From: Lineolata rhizophorae
Taxonomy: Eukaryota > Ascomycota > Dothideomycetes > Lineolatales > Lineolataceae
Assembly: GCA_010093515.1 (NCBI GenBank)
Contig: MU001680.1
Coordinates: 848,459 to 912,458 of the forward strand
Length of the DNA stretch: 64,000 nucleotides
Direction: 5' to 3'
Shown here: piece by piece, positions 1-12,036 of the stretch
How the letters are laid out: the number at the start of each line of letters is the position of its first letter
Numbering within the stretch: the first letter of the stretch is position 1
Translations under genes and position numbers: made by a program
Notes under the pieces: generated by a model
Databases searched by the model: none
What the model was told of the DNA's origin: nothing
The model's input: only the letters and a program-made list of their open reading frames with translations

Positions 1-2779
1 GCCGGGCAAAGGCCCCGGCGGACGCCCGTCCAGAAGCAGGCGGAATGTCATCCACATGCCAACGTCCAGATCGCAGAAGGGCCAATCTCCCGGCTAGGGA
101 GGGAAGGGGGGTAAATGGTATGTAAGCTGCACTCAAATTTGCGGGCCTACTACATATATACATACGAACCACCCCCTACGAGGGGACCGTGGCTGCTTTG
201 GCCCGGAAATTTATTTCTCGATCGCCGGCTCGAGCCTGGTGCTCGGGGATTGCTTGCATTGCGCAACCCGGGCGCTGCCTTTCTGCTACTACTCTCGTGC
301 CCAGCCCTGTCCCGCCATTTATTCCGCAACGCGTATTATTCTTGTGCCTGCGCGCACGCAGCGGATGCTCACTCATACGGTCTCGCGAGCGAGCCGAGAA
401 GGTGTGCCGGCTCCCGCCTCCAGTACCGGGGTCCCAGCCGGCAGTGCTCCCGGTTTATTTATTATTTTATTCTAGGGATTGGCGGCCGGCAGTCATGTAT
501 TTACGCGCGCATCATACCGCGCCTTGGCAGCTCTATACATGTTACGTGTTACGCACAGCGCCGAGTGGAGCTGGTCTTCCTGTACTGGAGACGGCCTGCT
601 TTCCGGGGTTGGGTCCTAGGGCTCTGCTACCGACGCGGCTGGGGCAGTACTTAGATGCATGTAGCGCCTGCACAGAAAACAGCAGAGCGTGCCCGAGTGG
701 ACATGTACCTATATCGGGCGCATTATTATGTGTGCTGCATGCAGTCGGAGCATTGGCGACCCAGGGCGTGCGGGCTCCTCCTCCGCAGTCCGCTCTCTCC
801 CCTCCAGCCCCGGGACGCCGGCGGCCCCTCTGCGGCGGCGCCTGGGAGCGTCGGGGGCCGCCATTGGGCGGCGCCGGGCGGCGGCCCTGGTCCACGGCGG
901 GGCGGCGGGCGCCCAGTGGGACGCCGTCGCCATGCACCCAACGCTCGCTAGCGGCGATCACCCTCACCACCCCTTCCCACCTACCCGCACCCGCCGGCCC
1001 TTCACCCCGCCCGCCGCTATTGAGATGATGAGGGCCCCGGTGGAGGCGGCCGAGCCTCAGGTATCGCGCCCCCCCCCCCCGGCGGTTTCGACTAGAAGGG
1101 CGCACGCAAGCCTGGCGCTCATTTTGAGGCTTCCCGCCTGCCGGGCGTGTGCTCGCCGCCGCGCCCGCCGCCCAACGCCAGACAGTCGCGCCGCTCCCTT
1201 CATTTCATCATGCTGCTTCTGGAGATTGCTGCTCCTCAAACAAATCCCTCCCCCCCTCCTCCCCACACCCCTCCCTTTCACTAAGGTACATACGAGTATG
1301 TACCCACGAACTCGCTCTCGAGTCTTTTCACTTGGTCCCGAGCCATGGTCTTTTTCCTTCGGGTCATCCCTTTTTCTTATTTTCTCGCCGGCTCTGTGCC
1401 GAGCACCGGTGCCAGCTGCTACTCCCCGCCTAGCCTCAAGCCCCCCCCCTCCCTCTCACTTTCCCTCCTCCCACCCTCCTCTCAGACCCATGGGGATCTA
1501 AGACGCCCTGGAAGGATGTCCGAGGCCCTGGTCCGCATCGTACACACATACATACATACACGCGCACACGTACGCCGCACCGGCCAGAAACGCCAGATGC
1601 GTGCGTACATGTACCTACCCTACACGCGCCGTACCGGCCCGTACGTGTATGTGTGTGCGCTGCTCGGCTTGCCCTAGCCTCTGGCCCCCGTCATGGGCTC
1701 GGGGCTGTTCCCGCACATGCACCCGGCTTCCTGCAATTCCACGACATGGCAGCCACGCGCTGTCGCCAGCCCGCCTGCGCCCCGCCGTGATAGGCGCGCG
1801 GAGCGGCCAGCCAGCGGCCAGCGGCGGCCTCCATCCGCGCCCAGCAGCAGGCGGCGCCCGACTTGCTTTCTCTAGGCCTCCATGTAACGTCGTCCAGCCA
1901 TATCAGGCGACCCGGCCGCGCGCTGCCCTTTCGCTCTGGGCGAGCACGGCGGCGTGCGGCCTAGGCTAGCTCTGCACCCCCGGCGGGTGCCGCTCGTCTT
2001 TTCCCTCGCCCGCCCAACCCCCCGGCGCCTGTTCTCCCGCGACGCCACAACTCTGGTCCCGGGATCCATGCCCGCCCTCGGCCGCCAGGGCGCTGACGGC
2101 CGCCACAGACGGCGAGCGAAGGCATCTCACTGCTCTGCCCTGCTGGTCCTGCCGATCCTTGTAATCTTTGACCCTCTGGGCCCCGCTGACCACGTTGGTG
2201 GTCGTTGTTGTCTAGTCGCCGCCGCCGCCGGCCGCCGCCGCCGCTACATGCTGCAGCGGTGCTGGTGCCGTGCGCCTACATGGCATGGTACCTCCCGCTC
2301 CCCTTCTTTGCCCAGGCTCTGACGCAGGCCCGGTCGCCGCTTGCCTGCCTTCCTGCCTTCCCCATACGGGCTGCTTCCCTCTCGTTGCGTGTTTCCTCTC
2401 CAGCCCCAGCCGGCCCGTGATCGTCACTTGGTGTCCACGAGGCAGCAGCCGCAGACGAGAAGATCGACCTCGCGTCCACCTATTGCCCGCCGGGTCCCAC
2501 TTTCTTCTTGATGTCGGTGGCCACTCACCGGGTTAGGGCAGCCGGACCTAGCGAGATTCTGGAGTGAAGAGTGGGTAGGCGCCGCGGCCCGCCTACGGGA
2601 CGGTGCTTCTTATTATTGGAGCTCCTTCTCTTAAGAAGTACGTGCATCCCTCGACTCCAATCGTCTTGTCACTTGCTTGCTTGTCTCCGCCACACACGCA
2701 CCCCCGCAACTCAACCGCAAACCCTGCCCATATGTTTTTTCTCCCATGACGAGTTTCACCAATTTCAACACCAGCCCTC
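1..2779. other. Long non-coding leader or intergenic region
   Basis: No protein-coding gene could be supported here. Open frames up to about 280 codons exist, but they overlap on both strands, are rich in Arg, Pro and Ala, and show no family motif, as expected by chance in GC-rich DNA. The stretch holds pyrimidine-rich tracts (1240-1280 and 1440-1490), a C-run near 1070, a TACA tandem near 1548-1560 and many short TACC/GTAC palindromes. It probably contains the promoter and a long 5' leader of the gene starting at 2780. Confidence 0.6.
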
Positions 2780-4375
2780 ATGTTGCTCACTCTTCCAAAC
2801 CCCACCAAGACTGAGCTTGATCACAAGCCTCTCCATGAATACTCGCCGCCAGTACAGTCTCCGGCCATTCGATTCTCTCCAAAGGTCAACGGCGGCCCAG
2901 TCGGCTCACTGCCGGCCCGTGCGAGCACGATGGGCACTCCTCATCGTGGCCTCCCGCCGCCGGCGGCCATGACGCTTCCGGACCCAAGCAGAGGAGCGCC
3001 ACCACCTCCTCCGCCAGGCCCGGGTCCGGGTCCGGGTCCGAGTCCAGGCCCAGGCCCAGGTCCAGGCCCAGGTCTAAGTCCTCAGCAACCGGGAGGAATG
3101 CCACCACCTCCAGCGCAGTGGCAAGGCGCGGAGGAGTCCATGAGGAACTGGCTTGTGGCCAAGAAAGAGGAGGAAAGGAGGAAGCAGGAGGAAGAGAGGA
3201 CGCGCCAGGAATCTCTTCGGCTTGAGCAGCGGAAAATCGAGCAATCTATGCTGCGAGAATCGATGCAGGGAGGTGTCCCTCCTCAGCTTGTCCCAATGAT
3301 CTTTGCCGGAATCGGTGGCGGCAACCTCCCGAGCATCAGCGTGGATTGGCTTCAGCAGTACATGACCCAGTTGCAATCGGCCCAGCAGCAGCAACAAGCC
3401 GCGATCGCGCAGCCTCAGATGTCTCCGGAGCTTCGACGGGACCAAAGGTTGATCAGTCAAGGCCCGTCTACGTTTGGGGCCACAGTTCCTGCGTCCCACC
3501 AGGCTCCTCCTCCTCCAGGACCCGGAATTCCAGCTCAGCAGCCTCCATCTGGTGGGTTCCAGACGACATTCCAGGCCACAGGAATGTCACCGTCAAGCGG
3601 AGGACGTGGACAAACTGCAGTTCAAGCTCAAGGACCAACTTCAGCTCCAAGGCCGCCGCCGCACTCGTCACTGCCGAAATTGACCACCAACGAGATGCAA
3701 ATCCAGCAGCCACCGTCAATACCATCTGCCATCCACCCGTTGCACCAGACTCAGACGGCACAAGAGCAGCAGTCTTCGCCATCAATATACTTTCATCACT
3801 GGGTGCCTCCGACATCGCAAGAGAAGGGATCTTCCGGCAACCAGCCTGCCACTCCGTCAGGTAAACAGACCACTTCGCGTCGTGGTACACTTTCTCATGT
3901 CTCTGATGCAGAGTATTCAAGCTCGCCCAAGAAGCGGAAGGCGCAGGGCTCTCATCAGGCCGCCCCTGCGCCGTCATCAACACCGCAATATACTTCGCCT
4001 TCGTTTTCGCAAATGTCCTCGTCCTCGACGTCGACCCCGGCGCGCCGTGGGCATGCCCGAACGCGCAGTGATGCTTCTACGCGAGGACAAGAAGCTCCAG
4101 CTAGGCCTTCGAGTCGGCAAGGCAATTTACCAGGTCAGGCGCAGGAAGGGACAGCGCAAGGCGAAGGAACCATGGGCGGCGCTCAGCAACAGACGTACCA
4201 CCACGAAGAGAGAGGGGAGGCCGCGCAGGAACCGGGGTCCAGCGAGCGGGATCCACGACACCCAACAACATTGCAATCTCGCGGACATGTTGTAGCGTCA
4301 GGCGCTGAGGGTGGTCCCATGCTCGGTTCACCCAGACGAGAGCACCCGCCAACAATGTCATCACGGCCGGCTTGA
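2780..4375 (+). CDS. Pro/Gln-rich conserved fungal protein, probably nuclear, function unknown
   Basis: A single open frame encodes 531 residues. I recognise no catalytic domain. In order it has a Pro/Gly tract (about residues 74-99) encoded by near-perfect CCNGGN hexamers, a charged Lys/Glu/Arg/Gln coiled-coil-like helix (about 123-165), a hydrophobic block (VPPQLVPMIFAGIGGGNLPS, 166-185) followed by a Gln run, long Pro/Gln/Ser-rich disorder with an isolated aromatic motif (SIYFHHW), and a basic SPKKRK sequence that could be a nuclear localisation signal. The helix plus the VPPQLVPM block look like the constrained core. The start at 2780 is the first in-frame ATG I accept, but Met51 (MGTPHRGLPPP) is a plausible alternative. 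The composition resembles transcriptional co-regulators; that is inference only. Confidence 0.7.
   Translation: MLLTLPNPTKTELDHKPLHEYSPPVQSPAIRFSPKVNGGPVGSLPARASTMGTPHRGLPPPAAMTLPDPSRGAPPPPPPGPGPGPGPSPGPGPGPGPGLSPQQPGGMPPPPAQWQGAEESMRNWLVAKKEEERRKQEEERTRQESLRLEQRKIEQSMLRESMQGGVPPQLVPMIFAGIGGGNLPSISVDWLQQYMTQLQSAQQQQQAAIAQPQMSPELRRDQRLISQGPSTFGATVPASHQAPPPPGPGIPAQQPPSGGFQTTFQATGMSPSSGGRGQTAVQAQGPTSAPRPPPHSSLPKLTTNEMQIQQPPSIPSAIHPLHQTQTAQEQQSSPSIYFHHWVPPTSQEKGSSGNQPATPSGKQTTSRRGTLSHVSDAEYSSSPKKRKAQGSHQAAPAPSSTPQYTSPSFSQMSSSSTSTPARRGHARTRSDASTRGQEAPARPSSRQGNLPGQAQEGTAQGEGTMGGAQQQTYHHEERGEAAQEPGSSERDPRHPTTLQSRGHVVASGAEGGPMLGSPRREHPPTMSSRPA
3016..3074 (+). repeat. Hexanucleotide (CCNGGN) tandem encoding Pro-Gly
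   Basis: About nine imperfect copies of a 6-bp unit (CCGGGT, CCAGGC, CCAGGT) encode the Pro-Gly run of the 531-residue protein. The unit sequence changes from CCGGGT to CCAGGC along the array, suggesting two expansion events. A length polymorphism here would stay in frame. Confidence 0.8.
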
Positions 4376-7300
4376 GCCGGGGGTTTACTAGGTAAGGCTG
4401 GCGGGACGACACGGCCTAGCGTCTTTCAACCTCTGGAGCACAATCTGCTCAGTTCATCAGACGGGAGAGGCGCATTTACCGTGGCCTTTTGCGCTGGGAC
4501 TCCGCCCAAGTGAAGTGGGCAAGGAAGTGCCAGGGTCTAGCGAGATGAATCCGCCTCAGCGAACGCAACGAGCCAGACTACGGGCCCACTTTAGCACTGG
4601 ATCCGTGCGGGTTCTTTCTGGTCGAGGCCATCATCCGCTTATATCAGCCTGAACGTTATCTCTGCCGTCACCCTTGTCGCACCACGCGCATTCGAAATCA
4701 AGACCGGTCGATCCTCGGGCGGGGGAGAATTCAGACGACGACGACGACGCAGTACCGTCGAACCTCAGCCATTGCCGAGCCCGCACCACGTTTCCCGTTG
4801 CCCCCACTTCCCATTGCGATCGCCCGGTTGCTACGGATTCCCATGGCAAGGAACGAATCTTCGCAAGGTTCCCGAATACTTCGCCGACAATCCCTTTAAT
4901 CGCTCGCACTAGCTAGCCTACCGGGTCCCGCGGCATGCCGACGACCTAGTCCAATCGCCACTTTAAATTCATTTCTGGTTTCCTGCATCATTGATCTATT
5001 TTTGGTACTTGCGCACCGACTTGATCGGTTCCTTATCTTTTTTCTTTATATATATTTTTTTTCCTTTAATCATTATACCCGGTTTTCTCAAATTTTGCCT
5101 GGCGAGGGGAAAAAAGTGGATTGGAAATTACAGTAATTGTGTTGCGGGAAAAGGGACCGTTGCAGGCAGGGGATTGGACTGCTTTGGCCGACGTCTCCGC
5201 CTCTTATCCCGTCCGATTGTCGCCTATATTCGACGCGTATTATAGGCCCGGTTCCTGCAACGCTCTTGACAAGCCTGGATACATAGCGCGACGGCTGGAT
5301 ATCGCTCGCGTCGACGAGCACCGACCGCGATTACTTTGTGGAACCTAGAGGGCCAATTTCGATCCTGGCTTTCTGGTTGCCTTTCGATCTGTCTTGTCAG
5401 CAAATCCAGCGCGTCCCCGTGGTACCTGGTCTTGTCCCGAGGTTAGTGGCTCCATCCGAGGGATTTTACACGCTCGCAGGCCTCTTGGTTTCTTCCCCCG
5501 GCTCAATGCCAAACGATTTTCCGCATTATGGAGCGAGCCGTATTGTCTTTTTGACCCTGTGTCGATACCCTTTCCTTCCTCGTTTCTGACGTGTTTCCTT
5601 GTGTGCATCGAGGCCGGCGCTGTTTCAGTATGCGCCAGCATCGCGGCCTCTCAGGGCCGCCCTCTTATCTGGTGCCAACTGCACTTTCTTGACTCTTTCG
5701 ACGGAGCTAAATCCGATGGCGGGTCCCATCAGATTGTTGCTTTCTCCCGTCCTAGCATTATCTGTCTTGGCGCATTGATTCCCCTCTAGTTTCCTTTTGT
5801 CTTTCAATGATCTACAGCGCATCCGGGGAGCGCAAAGCGAGGGCAGGGGTGCGGAGTCATGATATCTGAATCTGTTTGAAGTGCGCCCCGATTCCGATTC
5901 GGTTGTCCGCATAGGGCTCGCGACCCGTTCGGGAACTGGGTGGGCTGATTTATTTCTTCTTGGGTCTGCTGTGGCGGTCGTGTATAGTAGTAACGTTGAT
6001 GTAGTGTGGCTTCCATTTTTATTTTATTTTTTTTTATTTTAGTTTTCCTTCCCTCGCTGTACAGGATAGGCTAGAAAGAGCTTATTCCCCACCCGCCTTT
6101 TTTTTTGTTTTTTTTTTTTACCCTATTCATTTTTCTATCTTCACTTCACCTTGTGGATATATTACCTTGTTCTTATTGGTTTTACTGTTTATTGTATATA
6201 CCGCTTCCCTCCAGTCGGACCCCTCCTCCCGAAAAGTCCGTTCTGGGTCGAGGGACTTTGGAAAATTTCCCGCCTCCGTGGCACTGGAGGCCCATTAGGC
6301 AATACCCTCGATGTTGGCTGGAACAGGGAATCAAAATACATACTAAGTGTGCTATCTATCTTGGTTGATGCGATCCTGCAAATAATCGGCCAGTTCCGTC
6401 GTGCTAACGAGCAAGCTACATACGCGCAAGCTACATGTGCGCAAAGGACAGCGTCAAGTTTCCAAAGGCCCGGAACGTTCGGGGAAAGCACACGGCTCGC
6501 CCGGTAATGTTATGAGGGGATTATCGCATTGCTGAAATCCCAGGAGCGACACGGAGGCAGTCAGGATGGGAAAGGTCGACGGATGCGAGTTGCGCGACTT
6601 TTGCAGCCGCACTGTCTCACGATGCGCTTCACGGTCGAGCAACGGGAGAGCGCGCCTACCTTGGACCTGGACTTGGTGACATTTTGCCGGGAGCGATAGA
6701 CTCAAAACGATGCAGTCCAGCACGGAGAGTATCATATCCTCATGACTTCTGTCTGCCGCCGCCCTTGCGGCGCGCGCGAGCCATGAAACGTGACTCCCCT
6801 CCAATTTCGTCAGCTTTTTTTTTCCTGGGGTGTTTAGGTTTGCCGCAAGCGAACTCGAGCCGGCCGTGCTCCCGACAGGACAAGACAAGACAAGCCCACA
6901 ATTTTCCGCCGCCGTCCGCTCCCGCCGTCCCCGTTTGGAACGGGCGGCGCTCGGCCGGGGCGAGGCGCGCGTGCGCGCGTGCGTGCGCGCCCTCATCAGC
7001 CTCAATTCGCCTCTGTCTTCGAGGGAAGGGGGTCGGGGCCAGCAGGGCTCGAGACGCAGAGGTTCGAGGCACGAGCGGAGCAAGAGCCGCCTCGTCGCTC
7101 GACCGCGCTCTCCGCGCCGTTCCAGAAGAAGCGTGCCTATAGTACCGTGCTCGGTGAGCAGGGGCGCCGACCTAGGCAGCTATATAGCGGAGAGTAGGGC
7201 TCAATATGGGCCGGCGAGCTAGCTACGTATGTAGCACGTACATAGTACCCAGAGGCGGAGGGGCCGCGAAGTGGTGGGTTCCCTGGGGGCAATCCGTACG

Positions 7301-8498
7301 GAGCCCGGGTGTCGGGTGCGCGGAAGCGCCCGCGCGCGCCGCGTTCGCGTGGTCTCCGGACCCCGGCCAGGTTGCCATGTGCGTGCGCCTGCGGCGCCGC
7401 TACACATGTACACAGGCAGATTGAACCGGGCCAGGCCTCGCATCCCTGGCAAGGAGGAGGTTCCGGCGCCCGGCCTCCAGCGCCACCTGTGCAGATGCGA
7501 GGCGCTTATACCACGGCGGCATGTATGGACGTGCTGCGAGAGAGAGGGCATGGCCAGCCGAGTGCGGGCAAGAGGAGGCGGGTTTCTGCTGTGCGGTGTG
7601 TATCTAGAAGCGAGGTTTGAGCCCTGCTAGCGAGTGCTTTGGGTGCGGTAGGGTCTGGTCTGCACCTCAGAATAATAGAGTAGGTGATAATAATGGGGGG
7701 GAGGAGAGAGGGGAAGCCGCAGGCGAGGTCGTTGCTCATAGTCCACAATCCCCGTGGTTAATTGGGTGTAGGATGAGGCAGAAGACTGCTTCTCGCCTTT
7801 GCTGGTCTGTATCGCCATGGATGTTGAGGCGCGTGGCGTCTTGAATGTCGTGACGTCGGAGCGCTAGGGCCAGTCCCATGGACGGTGACTTTGCAATTCA
7901 TAGTTGCTGAGTAACATTTGGGGGGGGGGGGGGAGTTAGGCTTGTAGATGCTTAGTAGGTACCTAAGCGCGATTGCCGGAGTACATTCATAGTAGTAGCT
8001 AGAAACTACTTACCTATTTAGCAACGGAAGAGCTCTGGGTGAGGTGCCATCGTCTCCCTCTTCCATGGTGAATGCAGCGCAGACATTGCCTGCCTACCTA
8101 GGCGCTGAGGGCCCGAAAAGAGAAACTAGGACAGTTCTAGATCTCTCCACCAGGGAATTACATCCTGTTTGTCGCCCACAGAGTTCGGATTCAGATTGAA
8201 GCTATAAACAGGCAGCAAAGTATAGACGTCAATGAAGTGGTTGGCTGCAGCATTGCACGCCGGCCAATCAGGCGCGCGCGCAGGCACGACAGTCACCCTT
8301 CCTCGGCCCGACCCAGCTTTGCCCTGCCCGCCTTCCGCCGCGGCGTAAATAATCAATCCTCACGCACTCACTCCACCAACACCGCCAGCTGCTCACCCGA
8401 GCCGCCGCATCTGCTCGAACTAGACCTTCGTTTTTTTTAGCTCCGCTCCTGCCCGCCCACGCCGTCATCGTAGCGACCGCGACTCGTCGTCCTCCACC
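4376..8498. other. 4.1-kb intergenic region, no gene seen
   Basis: No coding gene could be supported between the Pro/Gln-rich protein and RUB1. The stretch includes T-rich runs (5040-5080 and 6010-6120), CT-rich leader-like DNA and a 14-base G-run at 7920-7933. Frames of 100-200 codons around 6454-7222 overlap on both strands and resemble no family. It probably combines the 3' UTR of the upstream gene with promoter DNA. Confidence 0.55.
7920..7933 (+). repeat. Poly-G mononucleotide run
   Basis: Fourteen consecutive G residues lie in the spacer about 570 bp upstream of the RUB1 start codon. It is a simple microsatellite and a likely site of sequencing or length variation. Confidence 0.9.
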
Positions 8499-9954
8499 AT
8501 GCTGATCAAGTACGTTATTTCCGCACGCCACCCGCCGTGCGCGGGTCCCTTCCTGCAAGGCCTCCACGCCCCGGAAACACGCTCAGCTAACGGGGGCGGG
8601 AGCTAGAGTACGCACCCTCACCGGCAAGGAAATTGAGCTGGACATCGAGCCAGATTACAAGGTACGGATTCCTCAAACCGACGCGCGCGCCATCGTCGGC
8701 GACACCGTGCGGACGCGGCCTGTCTCCACCTCCGCTCGACGGGGCCTGGGGTCTCACGATACATACCCGGCCGGCATCCCCGCCGTCGCTGCCGCAACCG
8801 GCACGCACACATGTGCGCGCCCCTAGGCAGGATGCTTCGCAGCAGGCCGGGCTCTTTTCCGTCAGCCACAAACCCGTTGGACACAGATCCACAGCGAGGC
8901 AGGCCGCAGGCGCGGCGCCTCAACCGGCCGCGAGCGAGAGTTTCAAGCTAGCTGACACAAGCATAATCTCGCTTTTTTTTCTCTCATCAGGTGTCCCGGA
9001 TAAAGGAGCGCGTTGAGGAGAAGGAAGGTATCCCGCCGGTCCAACAGCGCCTCATCTACGGCGGCAAGCAAATGTGAGTAGTATCTTTCAAATCTGTTTT
9101 CTTTTTCTTCGTTTGCCTTTCGCATCTCATCTCCCTTCGAACGCCCCCGCTTTGCGCCACGCGCCGGAAGGCGTCGGCACACGGCGTGTCGTCTGCCTTT
9201 AAGGTTTCTGCCCGAATCTGTTATCCCTTTCGGCCTTTCGCGACGCGCCCTGTGCTTTCTTCGGCTCTTCCCCCGGCGCCATGCCGGAAGCGCGCCGGCT
9301 TCTTGTCCCGTGCTCGAACGGCGGCTGGTGCTCGGGTGCGGAGCGCCACGCTTGCTATGGCTTGTGCGAGTCGCGGTCAAGCGCGCAACGGCACGCCCGT
9401 CGTCCCGCGCGCCTTGCGGCGCACCGCGCAACAGGCGGCCCGGGACACGGTTCGCGGGCTTGCGGTTTCCCCCTCGCACCCCCAAGCCGCCAATCTCCAC
9501 CCGCGAGATTCAAAATGACGTTTGTTGTTTTATTCCCGCCGCACGGCAAGGCCGGTGTACAAATGCCGCATCCTTGGAACAATTGCACATTTCATCGTCG
9601 TCGATCGCGAGGTTGCGCTGGCTCCACTGGGCCCGGCTGGTTGGAGGCGGGGCCCGGGGCGGACCCGCAATTGAAATCTGAAACGCAGCACCCACACCTC
9701 ACCCTTCCCCAAATATGCATCAGGCTGCGGCACGATAGAGGCAAGAGCCGCATGCGGATTAGCTTCGGTTGGCTAACGGTCCCCGCGCCATTCTGGGCCG
9801 CCCCGCCGAGAAAACTAGGAACGATGACAAGACGGCCGAAGAGTACAAGCTCGAAGGCGGCGCGACGCTGCATCTCGTTCTCGCCTTGCGCGGCGGTTGC
9901 GGTGCTGGTTGTGGCGCCACGACAGACGATGCTGTTGCTGCCGGCTCTTTTTAA
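8499..9954 (+). CDS. rub1: NEDD8/RUB1 ubiquitin-like modifier precursor
   Basis: Four exons (8499-8509, 8607-8661, 8991-9073, 9819-9954) splice to 94 residues with all junctions in frame. The product starts [19 protein letters not shown] and keeps the ubiquitin fold, Lys48 and the LALRGG end at 71-76. Ala72 is the residue that separates NEDD8 from ubiquitin (Arg72). An 18-residue tail (77-94, [18 protein letters not shown]) follows Gly76 and must be removed by a C-terminal hydrolase before activation by the NAE1-UBA3 type E1. The mature protein modifies cullins and so activates SCF-type ubiquitin ligases. The first exon is only 11 nt. Introns are 97, 329 and 745 nt, and the last is very long for this genome. 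The identification is close to certain; the splice sites were chosen to preserve the NEDD8 sequence. Confidence 0.95.
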
Positions 9955-12036
9955 TCACCGGCCGACGGTGCATTTGGCCGACCCCCCCGACCGCCCGTCT
10001 CTCGTCCTCCGGCCATGCACGCACTCTCCCACCCTGGTGACATACCCCCATTGTAGACCTCTTTGTCTTTCTTCTTGCGTTTGATTCTTTTCCTTTTCCC
10101 GGTCCTTTCTGCATCTCGCCCCTAAGCCTCATTTCAAGCCCCATCGACTGATCTTGTTCATCTCCGATCCGGGGCCGTGCGGAGATGACGACCTGGTTGA
10201 GAGATCACCTGGGCCGATACGATAACCGGGCGTCTGGAATCGGGGTACGAGGCGCATTTTTTGCGGGACAGGACCCGGTGGGCCGTGGGTGTGATGAATG
10301 TGACGGGGACGTTGAAGTCACGAGTTACCGGGTACATAGCAGAAGGAGGAGAGGGGAGGGGGGTGTACCCGGCCGGATGGTAAGTTTTCGGGCCGGGCTA
10401 GGTGGTGCCGAAGGTTAGAACTCATGGAACTTGTTTTCTTTCTTTCATATTTCCCTCCTCCTCTCTATGGTGTGAGGGGGCTAGGCATGTTTAATTCCTT
10501 CATTGCTACGTGAAGGCACATTGTGGAGTTTTTGGGAATTATAGTGAGGTTTTGGTTCCCAGGCCGCTGGGTAGAGAGGTAGAACATGAGTACAATCAGC
10601 TCGGGCGAAGTGCTTGCCGTTTCAGCAGGATAGCTTCAATTGCATTATGGCCTAAGCCGTGCGCTGCGCGGCTTCTTGTTTCACGCATGCATGTGTGTTT
10701 CTGTGCGTTGGTGGATTGTCGAGTTTGGGGCCTAGTGGTACCTTGGGCATGTAGATAGGTCCGCATGCTGCAATACGGGACGGATTCCTCTAGACGGTTG
10801 GATCTGGTGGGGCTAACTATCGTATCATGAATAGATTGTCTAGGTAGGTGCTCCTAATTGGTGATGTGAGCAAGGAAGGGTCAGTCGGTAGAAATGAGGA
10901 AAATACACCAACTTTGTCCACCGGCGACATTTGTGGGATTCGAAGGATTCAAGATACATCGCACGCAAATAGAGGCTGCAGCTGCAAATCACGAGTCAAA
11001 ACCGCCGCATCATAAGTACATGAAGCGGACAAACCCCGAAACCTAGCTAGTCATCGCCGAGCGGTAAAAGCCGCTACGTGAGCGCCATCCAGAGCCCATC
11101 ATGCCAGACTCGCATCCCCACTGACCCAGAAGCGAAAACGACGACACAATGGGCTGGGCAATCGCGAGCTGAAAATCCAACGAGCTATCAAAAAATAAAG
11201 AAAAGAAAAAGAAAAAGAAGCCGACGTCGAGTGTCGACGCACGGCCGCGCGTTCGATCATTCCCCGAGACACAGACACACGTGCCGGCTCAGCCCCGCGG
11301 TCCGTCGTCATCGTACTACGTACATACGTCCGGCGGTAGGCCGCTGGCGTCGCATTGCCGCATGCGGCCATTTGCGCGGAGAGACTCTCGTCGCAGAGTG
11401 AGACGGCGCGGAGACGAAAGGCTTCAAAAACGGCCGAAGAGGGGTGCGGTGTGTGTGTCTGTGTGCCTGTGGTTGGAAAACTGGGCTGGGCTGAGCTGGG
11501 CTGGGGCTGAGCTGGGCATGTGTGCCACGTCATGCGGCTCTGATGCGGGTGGACAGAATGAGGGATGGCCGAGCATCTTGCAGGCCTTGCCAAGAGGATC
11601 GACGGCGCAGGCCGTTGGGAGCCGTTGCAGGTGGGGTGGGGTGGGGATGGGGGAGCTTTGAGTGAGGTGTAGTTGAGTGCATGTCTGGACCTTATGTAGG
11701 TATTCACCGAATGAGAAGGCTAGGCTGAAAGCTATGCGTTGATAGAAGACATGTCCATCTGCCTCTACCTACGGTAAGTACCTAGTGTATGTATCTTACC
11801 ATCTCATTACCACGCCTGCTTCGAAAGTACTCGGTACGGTATCGCTGTCAAGAAAAGCGGCTATGTGAACAATACTAAGACACAATGTCAAGACCCAGTC
11901 CCCACCCAGGTCTTATCCAATGCAAAGCACCGGAAAACTCCATGCTGCCATACCGCCAAACCTTCCAGATACCCTGGTACATTATCCAACTAACACCGCC
12001 GAGAAAAAGGGAACCACTCGCCAAACCCGTGCTCCG
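9955..12036. other. Intergenic region between RUB1 and Elongin A, no gene seen
   Basis: No supported coding sequence. The segment holds the RUB1 3' UTR (T-rich after 10080), scattered TACCTA/TAGGTA motifs and a short CTGGG/CTGAG tandem at about 11481-11518. The two flanking genes converge on it, so it needs to hold no promoter. Confidence 0.55.

Noticed and set aside
189-1501. Overlapping 180-280-codon frames at the left end
   Set aside because: Several frames are open on both strands at once with Arg/Pro/Ala bias and no motif, so they are probably chance.
7030-7100. tRNA-like B-box word (GGTTCGAGGC)
   Set aside because: No A-box at the right spacing and no cloverleaf stems could be built around it.
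9281-10084. Plus-strand 267-codon frame over RUB1 intron 3 and exon 4
   Set aside because: It lies in another frame from the conserved NEDD8 residues and its composition is that of random GC-rich DNA.
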